Of a stretch of DNA of 39,514 nucleotides, positions 26,055 to 36,883 are shown piece after piece. How positions within the stretch are numbered: the first letter of the stretch is position 1; each line of letters opens with the position of its first letter. Source of the stretch: an uncultured beta proteobacterium. GTDB lineage: Bacteria > Pseudomonadota > Gammaproteobacteria > Burkholderiales > SG8-39. Below the pieces are notes generated by a model. The model saw only the letters and a program-made list of their open reading frames with translations, had not been told where the DNA came from and searched no databases. Both the position numbers and the translations under genes were made by a program. Location: contig CADEDU010000019.1 in the NCBI GenBank assembly GCA_902826155.1, positions 38,463 to 77,976 on the forward strand, in the 5' to 3' direction.

Positions 26055-26438
26055 CTATTTGCGTTCGATCAACTCGATCCGATAGCCGTCGGGATCTTCC
26101 ACGAACGCGATCACCGTGGTGCCGAACTTGAGCGGGCCCGCCTCGCGCACGACCTTGCCGCCGCGCTTGCGGATCTCGTCGCAGGCCGCGTAGGCATTGT
26201 CGACCGCGAGGGCGATATGCCCGTAGGCAGTGCCCAGCTCGTATTTCTCGACGCCGTAGTTGTAGGTGAGTTCCAGTACGGTGTGCGAATCCTCGTCGCC
26301 GTAGCCCACGAACGCGAGCGTGTATTTGCCTTCCGGCGAATCACGCCTGCGCAGCTCTTTCATGCCGAGCACTTCGGTGTAGAACTTGATCGAACGATCC
26401 AGGTCGCCGACCCGGAGCATGGTGTGGAGCATGCGCAT
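26055..26438 (-). CDS. gloA: Lactoylglutathione lyase (glyoxalase I)
   Basis: Glyoxalase I converts the methylglyoxal-glutathione hemithioacetal to S-lactoylglutathione, detoxifying methylglyoxal in the cytosol. The 127-residue protein has the four metal ligands of the class: His5 (MLHTMLRV), Glu56 (VLELTYNYG), His74 (YGHIALAV) and Glu122 (RIELIERK). It also has the family motif [21 protein letters not shown]. The start at 26438 follows AGGAGAATC. Upstream frame extension overlaps the neighbouring protease gene and is not used. It lies 26 bp after that gene's stop. Confidence 0.96.
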   Translation of the reverse strand: MRMLHTMLRVGDLDRSIKFYTEVLGMKELRRRDSPEGKYTLAFVGYGDEDSHTVLELTYNYGVEKYELGTAYGHIALAVDNAYAACDEIRKRGGKVVREAGPLKFGTTVIAFVEDPDGYRIELIERK

Positions 26439-26464
26439 GTGATTCTCCTGTGGGTGTCGCCACG

Positions 26465-27271
26465 CTACAGCTCGGGCAGCCGTCGCGACAGCGCGTGGAT
26501 TTCCTTGCGTACCGCCTGATAGTCGGTGAACACGTTGGCGACGATGCGCCAGAACCGCGGCGAATGATTCATCTCGCGAATGTGCGCGAGTTCGTGCACC
26601 ACCACGTAGTCGATCAGGCGCTCGGGAAAGTGCAGCAGCCGCCAATGCAGGCAGATGCGCGCCTGACCGTTGCGCCCGACGGTGCAGTGGCCCCACTGGG
26701 TCGACGCGTTCGACACGCGCACGTCGGGCCGATTCACGCTGACTCGCGGCGCGAGCGCTTCGGCGCGTTCATTGAACAGCACCAGCGCCAGACGCTTCAT
26801 CCAGCCGACCACGGCGGCGCGCATGGCGTCGGCGCCGAATTCGGACGCCGGCACCAGCAGACAACCGTCATCGAGGCGCACTCCATCGACCGCGTCGCTC
26901 GCATGGATGGTCACATCGCGTCCGAACAAAGGCAGGCTGGCGCCGTGGTTCCAATCCATGCGGGTGCGCACCAGACTCGCCGCTTCGAGCAGCTTGGTGA
27001 GCACCCATTGCTCTTTCTCGCGGATGAACGCCTCGACGTCTTCGATCGTGACCCAGCGCGGCGCGGCGGCGAGCAGGCCCTCGCGGCCGACGGTGATGCC
27101 GATGGTGCGCCGTGCGGCGCGACGGAACCGATAGGTGACGGTGCGTTTGCCCAGTTGGATCGCGCGCACGCTCTCGCCCTGCGCCGTGCGCAGCACGCGC
27201 GGTGCGGGTAGTGGCAGTTCCAGCTGCGTCAGCGGCGTGCCACGAGCTCGGCGACCTGAGTCTCGATCCAT
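26465..27271 (-). CDS. YgjP-type (DUF45) zinc metallopeptidase-like protein
   Basis: A member of the YgjP/SprT-like metallopeptidase group. The zinc-binding motif HELAH lies at residues 226-230 of the chosen frame, with a third His in EMNHSPRFW and the family segment [11 protein letters not shown] before it. The N-terminal region ([23 protein letters not shown]) is the typical DUF45 start. The physiological substrate is unknown for most of the family. The start is uncertain: ATG at 27271 gives 268 residues but overlaps plsC by 43 bp; GTG at 27196 is an alternative just before the conserved region. It lies between plsC and gloA. Confidence 0.82.
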   Translation of the reverse strand: MDRDSGRRARGTPLTQLELPLPAPRVLRTAQGESVRAIQLGKRTVTYRFRRAARRTIGITVGREGLLAAAPRWVTIEDVEAFIREKEQWVLTKLLEAASLVRTRMDWNHGASLPLFGRDVTIHASDAVDGVRLDDGCLLVPASEFGADAMRAAVVGWMKRLALVLFNERAEALAPRVSVNRPDVRVSNASTQWGHCTVGRNGQARICLHWRLLHFPERLIDYVVVHELAHIREMNHSPRFWRIVANVFTDYQAVRKEIHALSRRLPEL

Positions 27272-27945
27272 TCTTCGACGTGCTTGATCAGTTGATCGGG
27301 CGTGCGATCCAGCGATTCTATCGGCGCACCGATGCGCACGGTGACCTTCCCCGGATACTTCACGAACGAATTGCGCGGCCACACCAGACCGGCGTTGTGC
27401 GCCACCGGAAGTATGCGGGCGCCGAGTTGCTTGGCGAGGAGCGCCCCGCCCGACCGGTAAGGTTTGCGGGCACCGACGGCCACACGCGTGCCTTCGGGGT
27501 ACATCATGATGGAAAAGCCTTGCGCGAAGCGTTCGCGGCCCTGCTCGATCACGCGCTTCATCGCCTCTTTGCGATTGCGCCGATCGATGCCGATCGGGCT
27601 GAACAGCGCCAGGCCCCAACCCAGGAACGGAATCCAGAACAGCTCGCGCTTGAGCACGTACACGTGCGGCGGAAAGATGCCGCTGTAGGCGATCGTCTCC
27701 CAGGCCGACTGGTGTTTGGAGAGCACCACGCACGGTTCGCGCGGAATGTTCTCGCGGCCCTGCACCTCGTATTCGATGCCCAGCAGCAAGCGCGCGAGCC
27801 ACGTGGCGAAGCGCGGCCACCACGAGATCACCTGCCAGCGCATGCGGCGCGGCAACACCCCGCAGGCGATGACGAGAAAGGAATACGGCGGTGTGACCAG
27901 CAGCAGAATCAGCAGGTAAAGCGCCGAGCGGAGCCTGTTCATCAT
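27229..27945 (-). CDS. plsC: 1-acyl-sn-glycerol-3-phosphate acyltransferase
   Basis: PlsC makes phosphatidic acid at the inner membrane by acylating lysophosphatidate. The 238-residue protein has an N-terminal hydrophobic segment (about residues 9-30). Its acyltransferase motif I is SKHQSAWET, with His78 and Glu83 where the general family has HX4D. Motif III is YPEGTR (149-154) and motif IV ILPVAHNAG. The HX4E form is seen in other betaproteobacterial PlsC proteins as far as I know. Its start overlaps the gmhB stop (ATGA). Confidence 0.93.
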   Translation of the reverse strand: MMNRLRSALYLLILLLVTPPYSFLVIACGVLPRRMRWQVISWWPRFATWLARLLLGIEYEVQGRENIPREPCVVLSKHQSAWETIAYSGIFPPHVYVLKRELFWIPFLGWGLALFSPIGIDRRNRKEAMKRVIEQGRERFAQGFSIMMYPEGTRVAVGARKPYRSGGALLAKQLGARILPVAHNAGLVWPRNSFVKYPGKVTVRIGAPIESLDRTPDQLIKHVEEWIETQVAELVARR

Positions 27946-28484
27946 GCGTAGTGCGCTGCGACCGCGCCCAGATCATCGAACACCACCGTGCCGGCAGGAA
28001 GCTGTCCGGCCGCCTCGGTCTGCTTGCCCTTGCCGGTGCGAACCAGGATCGGCAGCGCGCCGACCGCAGCGGCCGCCTGCAAGTCGCGCAGCGCGTCGCC
28101 CACGGTGGGCAGGTTGCTCAGGCTGGTGTGATAGCGCGAGGCGATCTCGGTGAGCATGCCCGGCTGCGGTTTGCGGCACGAGCAGGTCGAATCGGCCGGA
28201 TGCGGGCAGTAGAACACCGCATCGATCCGTCCGCCGTGGTGCGCCACCGCGCGATGCATCTTGTCGTGAATGGCATTCAGCGTTGCCATGTCGAACAGAC
28301 CGCGCCCGATGCCCGACTGGTTGGTTGCCACGACCACCCTGAACCCGGCATGCGTGAAGCGCGCGATCGCCGCGAGGCTGCCTTCGACCGGGCGCCATTC
28401 CTCCGGACTCTTGATGAACTGATCGCTGTCGTGATTGATGACTCCGTCGCGATCGAGGATGACCAGTTTCGTGCGCGCGGGCAT
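27942..28484 (-). CDS. gmhB: D-glycero-beta-D-manno-heptose 1,7-bisphosphate 7-phosphatase
   Basis: GmhB removes the 7-phosphate during ADP-heptose synthesis for the LPS inner core. The 180-residue HAD-superfamily protein has the nucleophile and acid in LDRDGVIN (Asp11, Asp13) and motif II ATNQSG. Its structural zinc-binding loop has Cys93, His95, Cys101 and Cys103 in YCPHPADSTCSCRKPQPGM. The metal-binding segment VGDALRDL completes the active site. It sits 40 bp after glyS and is coupled to plsC, an arrangement common in betaproteobacteria. Confidence 0.95.
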   Translation of the reverse strand: MPARTKLVILDRDGVINHDSDQFIKSPEEWRPVEGSLAAIARFTHAGFRVVVATNQSGIGRGLFDMATLNAIHDKMHRAVAHHGGRIDAVFYCPHPADSTCSCRKPQPGMLTEIASRYHTSLSNLPTVGDALRDLQAAAAVGALPILVRTGKGKQTEAAGQLPAGTVVFDDLGAVAAHYA

Positions 28485-28524
28485 GGGAGCGTTGAAGTGC
28501 GAAGGGTGAGGTGGCGCGACGTGC

Positions 28525-30584
28525 TCAGCCGGCGAGTTTGGAGATGTCGGCGACCCGATTCATCAACCGGTTCAGCCGCGTCAGCAGTCCGAGCCGATTG
28601 GTGCGCACCTGCGGATCTTCGGCATTGACCAGCACCCGATCGAAGAACGCGTCGACGTCGGCCCGCACGCCGGCAAGCGCCTGCAGGGCCTCGGCGTATC
28701 GCGCCTGCCGAAGCTGGGATTCCACCGCCGGCTCGAGCCGTTCGACGCCCGCATAGAGCGATCGCTCCTCGGCTTCGACCAGCAGAGCGCTCGAGACCTG
28801 CTCGGCCGATCCTGATTTCTTCAGGATGTTGGCGATGCGCTTGTTCGCGCTGGCGAGGCTTTCGGCTTCGGGCAGACGGCGGAATGCACGCACCGCATCC
28901 AGGCGCGGCGCGATGCGATCGATGCGGCGCGCGTCGATCGCCACCACCGCTTCGATCTCGTCGGCGGCCGCACCGCGCTCGCGCAGATAGCTGCGCAACC
29001 GGTCGATCATGAACTCGAACACGTTGTCGATGACGTTCGGATCGAGCGGCGTGTTGCCGTAGCCATCGCGCGCCAGCCGCAGCAGTTCGTAGACGTCGAG
29101 CGGCCGCGCGTGTTCACTCAGGATGCGCAGCACGCCGAGCGCGGCGCGGCGCAGGCCGAACGGATCTTTGTCGCCGGTGGGGCCCAGCCCGATGCCGTAG
29201 ATGCCGATGATCGTGTCGAGCTTGTCGGCCAGCGCCACGCAATCACCCACCGGCGAGTCCGGCAACCGATCGCCGGCGAAGCGCGGTCGGTAGTGCGCCT
29301 CGATCGCATCGGCCACGGCCGGCGATTCGCCGTCGTGACGCGCGTAATACATCCCCATGGTGCCTTGCAGTTCGGGGAACTCGCCGACCATGCCGGAGAG
29401 CAGATCGGCCTTGGCCAGATGCGCCGCGCGCCGCGCCGCCTGCGTGTCGGCATCGAGCAGCCCCGCGATCACCTCGGCCAGATGTTCGATGCGCCGCGCG
29501 CGATCGGCCTGACTGCCGAGTTTGTTGTGGAACACCACCTGCGCCAGACCGGGCAGCAGTTCTTCGAGCTTGCGCCTGCGGTCCTGGTCGAAGAAGAACT
29601 TCGCATCGGACAGCCGTGCGCGCAGCACCCGCTCGTTGCCGCGGACGATGTGCGTGGTGTCGGCGATGGCCATGTTCGACACCACCAGGAAGCGCGGCAG
29701 CAGCTTGCCGTTGCCATCGAGCAGCGGGAAGTACTTCTGGTTCGCCTTCATGGTGAGCATGAGGCATTCCTGCGGCACTTCCAGAAACGCTGGATCGAAC
29801 GAGCCTTCGACGACGGCGGGCAATTCCACCAACGCCGCCACTTCCTCGATCAGGCTCTCGTCGGCAAGCTGCGCCGAGCCGGCTTTGGCGCGCAGCTGGT
29901 CGCCGATACTTTGCACGCGCGCGGCGAAGTCGACGATCACCCTGCCGCGCTCGCGCAGTGTGGCCTCGTAACTGTCGGCGTCGGTGATATCGAGCGAGCG
30001 TTCGCCGAGGAACCGGTGCCCTTCGGTGCGCCGGCCGCTCTTGCATCCCATGATCTCGCCGGCCAAGATCTGCTTGCCCCACAACATCATCAGCCCGCGC
30101 ACCGGGCGGGTGAACTGGTAGTCGGTCGCGCCCCAGCGCATCAGCTTGGGCGTGGGCAACGCTTTGATCGCTGCGCCGACTACCGCACCCAGATGCTCGG
30201 CGAGTGGCTGCCCTGGCTTGGTGGAGCGGAACACGAAGTACTCGGCCTTGCCGTCGCTCGCGCGTTCCAGCGACTCGATCGGCACGCCGCACGATTTGGC
30301 GAATCCGGCGAGCGCAGGCGTGGGCTTGCCGTCCTTGATGCCCGATGCCACCGCCGGACCTTTGCGCTCGATGCGCTGCTCGGGCTGCATCGCCGCGACG
30401 TCGGCCAGATGGATCGCGAGCCTGCGTGGCGTGGCGAATGCGCGCATCGGCGCATCGGCGGCAACCAGGCCCAGCTTCACCAGTGCGTCGCGAATGTGCT
30501 GCGAAAAAGTGTCGCCGAGATTGCGCAGACCGCGCGCGGGCAGTTCCTCGACTCGCAGCTCGACCAGGAGGCTGGCGCGATCGG

Positions 30585-30588
<4 letters not shown>
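28525..30588 (-). CDS. glyS: Glycyl-tRNA synthetase beta subunit
   Basis: The beta subunit of the bacterial alpha2beta2 glycyl-tRNA synthetase, contributing tRNA recognition. The 687-residue length matches the family. Recognised segments include the N-terminal [65 protein letters not shown] and [21 protein letters not shown] in the C-terminal anticodon-binding region. Its ATG overlaps the glyQ stop (ATGA), so the two subunits are translationally coupled. Confidence 0.97.
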
Positions 30589-31481
<893 letters not shown>

Positions 31482-31517
31482 GGGAGCGGGTGCAACAAGC
31501 GCGTTGTGAGGCGCGCG

Positions 31518-31523
31518 ATTCTA
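31518..31523 (-). promoter_or_regulatory. Possible -10 box upstream of glyQ
   Basis: TAGAAT on the minus strand ends 36 bp before the glyQ GTG, in the 98-bp spacer after the rhodanese gene. The sequence 16 bp further upstream (TCGAAC) is a poor -35 box. No T-box-like leader is visible. Confidence 0.3.
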
Positions 31524-31579
31524 CCGGCTTTCCCCTTGCGTTCGAGCTAGCTGTCGCACCTGATGATGCGCTCGCGCCT

Positions 31580-32620
31580 TCACTTCGGCGCGTTCTTGCG
31601 TGTATCGGCCAGTTCCTTCTCGAGCGCGTCGATCCGGGCCTGCATCGCGGCGATGCGCCCGTTCAACGCACCGACGTTGAAGAACACCTCGTTTTGCACC
31701 GGCGCGTTCAGCCGTCCTGCATAACCGAGCCAGGACGAGTCGTACACGCGCACGTTGCGAAAGCCGAGCTTTTCCAGCACCGCGGCGGTCTCGGCCGCGC
31801 GCACCCCGCTCTGGCAGTACACGATCGTTTCCTTGTTCGGATCGAGCTTGGCGTAGAGCGCCTGCAGCTCCGCGTCGGGCTTGAGCGACATGCCGCGGTT
31901 GTCGGCGACCTGCCGGCGCGCCAGCTTGATCGCGGTGGCGGGGTCGATCCAGTTGTCTTCGTACGGGATGTTGATCGAACCCGGGATGTGTCCGCCACGG
32001 ATCGCGCGGATGTCGTTGCCGGAGAATTCGCCCACCGTGCGCGCATCGATGATCTGCACGTTGCCGTCCTTGAGGCGGTTGACGATCTCGTCCGTGGTAA
32101 CGGTGAGGTTAGGCGCGGGGCGCAGCGTGAGCGTGATCGGTGCACGCTTCGCGGCGGCGGTGTCGAGCGGTTCGCCGACCAAGCGCCAGCCGTCGATGCC
32201 ATCGTGGAACACCAGCGCCTTGGTTGCGCCGAAGTGGCGCAGGGCGAACTGCGCGAAATAAGCGCCGGCATTGCCGCGCGTGGAATAGACGATGATCTCG
32301 CGTGCCGGATCGATCCCCGCGTCGCCCCACAGTTTGGCGATGCGCTCGGTGGCGATGAAATCCTCGGTGTTCGGATTGCGCAGCACCTGCCCGGCGTCGC
32401 CGATGTTGACCGCGCCGGGGATATGACCCTTCGCGTAGGCGTCGGCCGCGCGCACGTCCCACACGATGACGTCGCGCCGCATGGCCGCTGCAACGTAGGC
32501 CGCATCGACGATCGGCGAGGCGAGCGTCGGTTGCGTCAGCGCGGCCATCAGTGCGAGCAGCCCGAGCACGCGGTGCCGGATCAGTGCGCCGTTGCGCAGT
32601 CGCTGCATTGCGCTCTTCAT
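31580..32620 (-). CDS. Two-domain periplasmic rhodanese (sulfurtransferase) with coiled-coil tail
   Basis: A thiosulfate-sulfurtransferase-type protein of 346 residues from ATG 32620, which follows AAGGAGGA. Residues 1-35 look like a signal peptide, so it is probably periplasmic. Two rhodanese domains follow (about 38-155 and 172-305). In the second the catalytic Cys269 sits in VYCQSGVRA; in the first the equivalent position is Ser113 (VYSTRGNAG), so domain 1 should be catalytically dead, as is usual for tandem rhodaneses. The tail (about 313-341) has a heptad-like helix, GRIAAMQARIDALEKELAD. It lies between lnt and glyQ. The acceptor of the transferred sulfur is unknown. Confidence 0.88.
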   Translation of the reverse strand: MKSAMQRLRNGALIRHRVLGLLALMAALTQPTLASPIVDAAYVAAAMRRDVIVWDVRAADAYAKGHIPGAVNIGDAGQVLRNPNTEDFIATERIAKLWGDAGIDPAREIIVYSTRGNAGAYFAQFALRHFGATKALVFHDGIDGWRLVGEPLDTAAAKRAPITLTLRPAPNLTVTTDEIVNRLKDGNVQIIDARTVGEFSGNDIRAIRGGHIPGSINIPYEDNWIDPATAIKLARRQVADNRGMSLKPDAELQALYAKLDPNKETIVYCQSGVRAAETAAVLEKLGFRNVRVYDSSWLGYAGRLNAPVQNEVFFNVGALNGRIAAMQARIDALEKELADTRKNAPK

Positions 32621-32680
32621 GGGTGCTTCCTCCTTCGACGTGTTCATGGGGTTGGGGCTCACAGGATCATGTTTACCGGA

Positions 32681-34171
32681 TCACTGGACGTTACGGTTAC
32701 CGCGCCGGCTGCCGTTGAAGGCACTCGGCAGCGTGATCAACAACATCACCGCGGCAAGCGCAATGATCCAGTCGCCGTAGCGCACGTAGGGCGTTGCGCC
32801 GGAGAAGCCGCGTACCGGCCCCATCAGCACGCCCTCGGTGAACTGCGGCAGCAGGTCCTGCACCCGCCCGCGCTCGTCGATGATCGCGGTCATGCCCGAG
32901 TTGGTGGCGCGCAGCATATAGCGACCGGTCTCGATCGAGCGCATCCGCGCCATCTCCAGATGCTGATGCGGCGCGAGCGAATCGCCGAACCACGCGACGT
33001 TGCTCGCGTTCACCAGCAGCGTGGCTTGCGGCAGCTGGCGGATGATCTCCGCACCGAACGCGTCCTCGTAGCAGATGTTGACCGCGATCTTTTCGCCCGC
33101 CAGCGCGAGCGGCTGCTGGTTGATGTCGCCCGGCGCGAAGTTCGATAGTGGAATGCGCAGGACCCGTTCGATCCAGCCGAAGCCCCACGGGATGAACTCG
33201 CCGAACGGCACCAGGTGCGATTTGCTGTACTGCTGCGTGGGCGAGGTGCCGACGCTTTGCATGGTGTTGAAGTACGCCCGGCGCAGGTCGCCGGTGGGCA
33301 GTCCGAACAGCACGTCGCCTTCGACGGCCGCAACGTGCTTGCGCAGCATGTCGAAGAACGGGGGCGGCACTTCATCGGGAAAGCGCGGGATCGCCGTTTC
33401 CGGCAGCACGATCAGGCGCGCATTGGTCTGTTGCACCAGCTGCGCGTAGGTCGCCAGCGTGCTCTCGAACCGTCCGGGTACGAACTTGAGTTCCTGCGGG
33501 ATGTTTCCCTGGAGCAACGCGACCTCGAGCCGTGAGCCAGTAGGCGTGGTCCACGTCTGCTCCTTCAGCGTCGAGCCGACCGTGAGCAGGACCGCGATCA
33601 ACACGATGGCAGCGATGCGGTGCCGCATCGGTCCGCGCACGACGGTCCACCCCAGGACGGCCACGATGGCGACGGCAAGCGACAGGCCGTACACGCCGGC
33701 AATCGGTGCATAGCCAGATAGGGGCGTGTCGATGTGCGTATAGCCCAGGTTCAGCCAGGGGAACCCGGTAAACAGCCAGCCGCGCAGCCATTCGAGCAGC
33801 ACCCATGCACCGGGGAACGCGAGCAGCACGACGCCAGCGCGCTGCATGCCGAGGCGCACGCACAGCCAGCCCAACGCCGCCGGGTACAGTGCCAGCACCA
33901 GACAGAACAGTAGCGTGGCGATCGCGGCGAGCGGCGCGGGCATCATGCCGAAGGTGTGCAGGCTGACGTAGACCCAGCTCACCCCGGCGAGAAACTGTCC
34001 CAGCCCGAAACTCAGGCCAAGCCACGCACCGCGGCGCGGCTCGGCGCAGCGTGCCCACAGCGCGAGCAGCACCACCAGCGAGAGAAGCGGGGCGGCGAAG
34101 TAACCAAACGGGGCAAACCCAAGCACCATGACCGCACCGGCAAGGGCGGCCAGTGCGATGCTGCCGGTCAC
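32681..34171 (-). CDS. lnt: Apolipoprotein N-acyltransferase
   Basis: Lnt adds the third acyl chain to the N-terminal cysteine of outer-membrane lipoproteins. It is an integral inner-membrane protein; the 496 residues comprise six or so N-terminal hydrophobic segments, then a periplasmic nitrilase-fold domain. The catalytic triad is visible: Glu near 256 (VLPETAIPRF), Lys near 315 (YSKSHLVPFGEF) and Cys near 367 (NICYEDAFG). The segment LEWLRGWLFTGFPWLNLGY is a Lnt hallmark. Its start overlaps the corC stop (ATGA), the conserved corC-lnt pair. Confidence 0.96.
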   Translation of the reverse strand: MTGSIALAALAGAVMVLGFAPFGYFAAPLLSLVVLLALWARCAEPRRGAWLGLSFGLGQFLAGVSWVYVSLHTFGMMPAPLAAIATLLFCLVLALYPAALGWLCVRLGMQRAGVVLLAFPGAWVLLEWLRGWLFTGFPWLNLGYTHIDTPLSGYAPIAGVYGLSLAVAIVAVLGWTVVRGPMRHRIAAIVLIAVLLTVGSTLKEQTWTTPTGSRLEVALLQGNIPQELKFVPGRFESTLATYAQLVQQTNARLIVLPETAIPRFPDEVPPPFFDMLRKHVAAVEGDVLFGLPTGDLRRAYFNTMQSVGTSPTQQYSKSHLVPFGEFIPWGFGWIERVLRIPLSNFAPGDINQQPLALAGEKIAVNICYEDAFGAEIIRQLPQATLLVNASNVAWFGDSLAPHQHLEMARMRSIETGRYMLRATNSGMTAIIDERGRVQDLLPQFTEGVLMGPVRGFSGATPYVRYGDWIIALAAVMLLITLPSAFNGSRRGNRNVQ

Positions 34172-35004
34172 TGCGATTTGGGCAGGCGCTCGACCTGCAA
34201 GGTGTAGACGCGGCGCGAATCGGCACGCAGCACGGTGAATCGCAGGCTGCCGATGATCACCGACTCGCCACGCTTGGGCAGGCGGTCGAAGTGCGCGATC
34301 ACCAGCCCGCCGATGGTGTCGTAGTCTTCATTGGCCAGCTGCGAGCCGAACAGCTCGTCGAAATCGGCCAGCGTCGTCTGCGCCTTGACGCGGTACGTGC
34401 CCGAAGGTTCGCGCACGATGTTGTCGGTGATCTCGTCGAAGTCGTGCTCGTCCTCGATCTCGCCGACGATCTGCTCGAGCACGTCTTCGATCGTGACCAG
34501 GCCGGCCACGCCGCCGTACTCGTCCACCACCACCGCCATGTGGTTGCGGCTGGAGCGGAATTCGCGCAGCAGCACGTTGAGCCGTTTGGACTCGGGTATG
34601 AACACCGCCGGGCGCAGCATCTCGCGCACGTTGAACTCTTCCTCGCCGGCGTAGTAGCGCAGCAGATCCTTGGCGAGCAGGATGCCGATGACCTTGTCGC
34701 GATCGCGATCGATCACCGGAAAGCGCGAGTGCGCCGTGGCGATCACCGACGGGATGAACTTGTCGGGCGTGTCGTTGACGTCGATCACTTCCATCTGCAC
34801 CCGCGGCACCATGATGTTGCGCACCGTGAGCTCGCTCACCTGCAGCGCGCCTTCCATCATGGCGAGCGCGTCGGCATCGAGCAGGTTGCGCTCGAACGCG
34901 GAATGCAGCAGCTGCACGAGCTGCTCGCGATCTTCGGGTTCGCGCAGGATCCAGGCCGACAAGCGCTCGAGCAGCGTCGGCTTGTGACTGGCGGGGTCGT
35001 CCAT
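34168..35004 (-). CDS. corC: CorC/HlyC-type CBS-domain protein (magnesium/cobalt efflux-associated)
   Basis: A 278-residue cytosolic protein with a short N-terminal helical region, two CBS domains (about residues 65-185, including VRNIMVPRVQMEVID and MAVVVDEYGGVAGLVTIEDV) and a C-terminal CorC_HlyC domain (about 205-275, YDTIGGLVIAHFDRLPKRGE). It binds adenine nucleotides in related proteins and is linked to magnesium and cobalt resistance, though the exact function is unsettled. It is coupled by ATGA overlap to lnt. The 208-bp gap to ybeY upstream is longer than usual for this cluster, so it may have its own promoter. Confidence 0.92.
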   Translation of the reverse strand: MDDPASHKPTLLERLSAWILREPEDREQLVQLLHSAFERNLLDADALAMMEGALQVSELTVRNIMVPRVQMEVIDVNDTPDKFIPSVIATAHSRFPVIDRDRDKVIGILLAKDLLRYYAGEEEFNVREMLRPAVFIPESKRLNVLLREFRSSRNHMAVVVDEYGGVAGLVTIEDVLEQIVGEIEDEHDFDEITDNIVREPSGTYRVKAQTTLADFDELFGSQLANEDYDTIGGLVIAHFDRLPKRGESVIIGSLRFTVLRADSRRVYTLQVERLPKSQ

Positions 35005-35192
35005 CGGTTCGGGTTAGATTGCCTGGAGGCGCCCTGAGCAGAGCCACCTGCTATGACGCGGCGGATCGGCGGGTTGGATCGAAAGAGGCAGCAGGGTCGG
35101 GACGGGATTGTACTGAGTTGTCGAAGGGGGATCTCAGCAGGCACTCGCCCGACGAAGCACCGTCCCTGGTCGGTTCGGCAGGAACGCCCCTG

Positions 35193-35214
35193 AGCCGCCC
35201 GTGCGGAGGCGGCT
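35193..35214 (-). terminator. Inverted repeat at the ybeY stop, possible terminator
   Basis: AGCCGCC (35193-35199) and GGCGGCT (35208-35214) form a perfect 7-bp stem with an 8-nt loop that overlaps the end of ybeY. There is no T-run after it on the minus strand, so Rho-independent termination is doubtful; it could stabilise the mRNA end. The remaining spacer up to corC contains TACAAT on the minus strand but no matching -35 box. Confidence 0.35.
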
Positions 35215-35698
35215 ACACGTACGGGTCGCGGTAGCCGAGTTGGCGCATCAGGTGCGTCTCGAGTCGCTCCATTCGCTGCGCCTCGTCATCACGCTCGTGG
35301 GCATGGCCACGCAGGTGGAGTACGCCGTGGACGAGCAAATGAGCGTAGTGAGCGCTTAGTTCTTTGTTCTGGGCCCGCGCCTCGCGTTGCACCACCGGCG
35401 CGCACAACACGAGGTCGCCGATGAGCATCGGCGCCGCGCTCTGTGCCCTGCTCGGCGACTCACCATTGCTTGCATAGTCGAAGGTCAGCACGTTGGTGGC
35501 GTAATCCTTCGAGCGGAAATCGCGGTTCAGCGCACGGCCTTCCGTTTGCCCGACGAACCGCACCGTGATGCGGGCGCGGATGCGTTGCGGACCCGTCGCC
35601 AACGCCGTCTCGAGCCACCGCACGATCGAGCGGCGATGCGGCAGACCGCGGCGCGGGCAGGCGTACTGCACTACGAGTTCGAGACGGGCGGAGGCCAT
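35213..35698 (-). CDS. ybeY: Endoribonuclease YbeY (16S rRNA maturation)
   Basis: A zinc-dependent single-strand RNase involved in 16S rRNA 3'-end maturation and ribosome quality control. The 161-residue protein has the H-x3-H-x5-H metal motif in HGVLHLRGHAHERD (His124, His128, His134). It also has the upstream family segments LNRDFRSKDYATNVLTF and IGDLVLCAPVV. It follows phoH by 69 bp, the classic phoH-ybeY pair. Confidence 0.95.
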   Translation of the reverse strand: MASARLELVVQYACPRRGLPHRRSIVRWLETALATGPQRIRARITVRFVGQTEGRALNRDFRSKDYATNVLTFDYASNGESPSRAQSAAPMLIGDLVLCAPVVQREARAQNKELSAHYAHLLVHGVLHLRGHAHERDDEAQRMERLETHLMRQLGYRDPYV

Positions 35699-35767
35699 GC
35701 TCGGGCGGATGCGGCGCTTCGGGAGGCGGTCAGCGCGCAGCGGGAAAATCAGGCCATCCGCGCCACG

Positions 35768-36865
<1,098 letters not shown>

Positions 36866-36883
36866 AGGCGACTGCGCAGTGGA

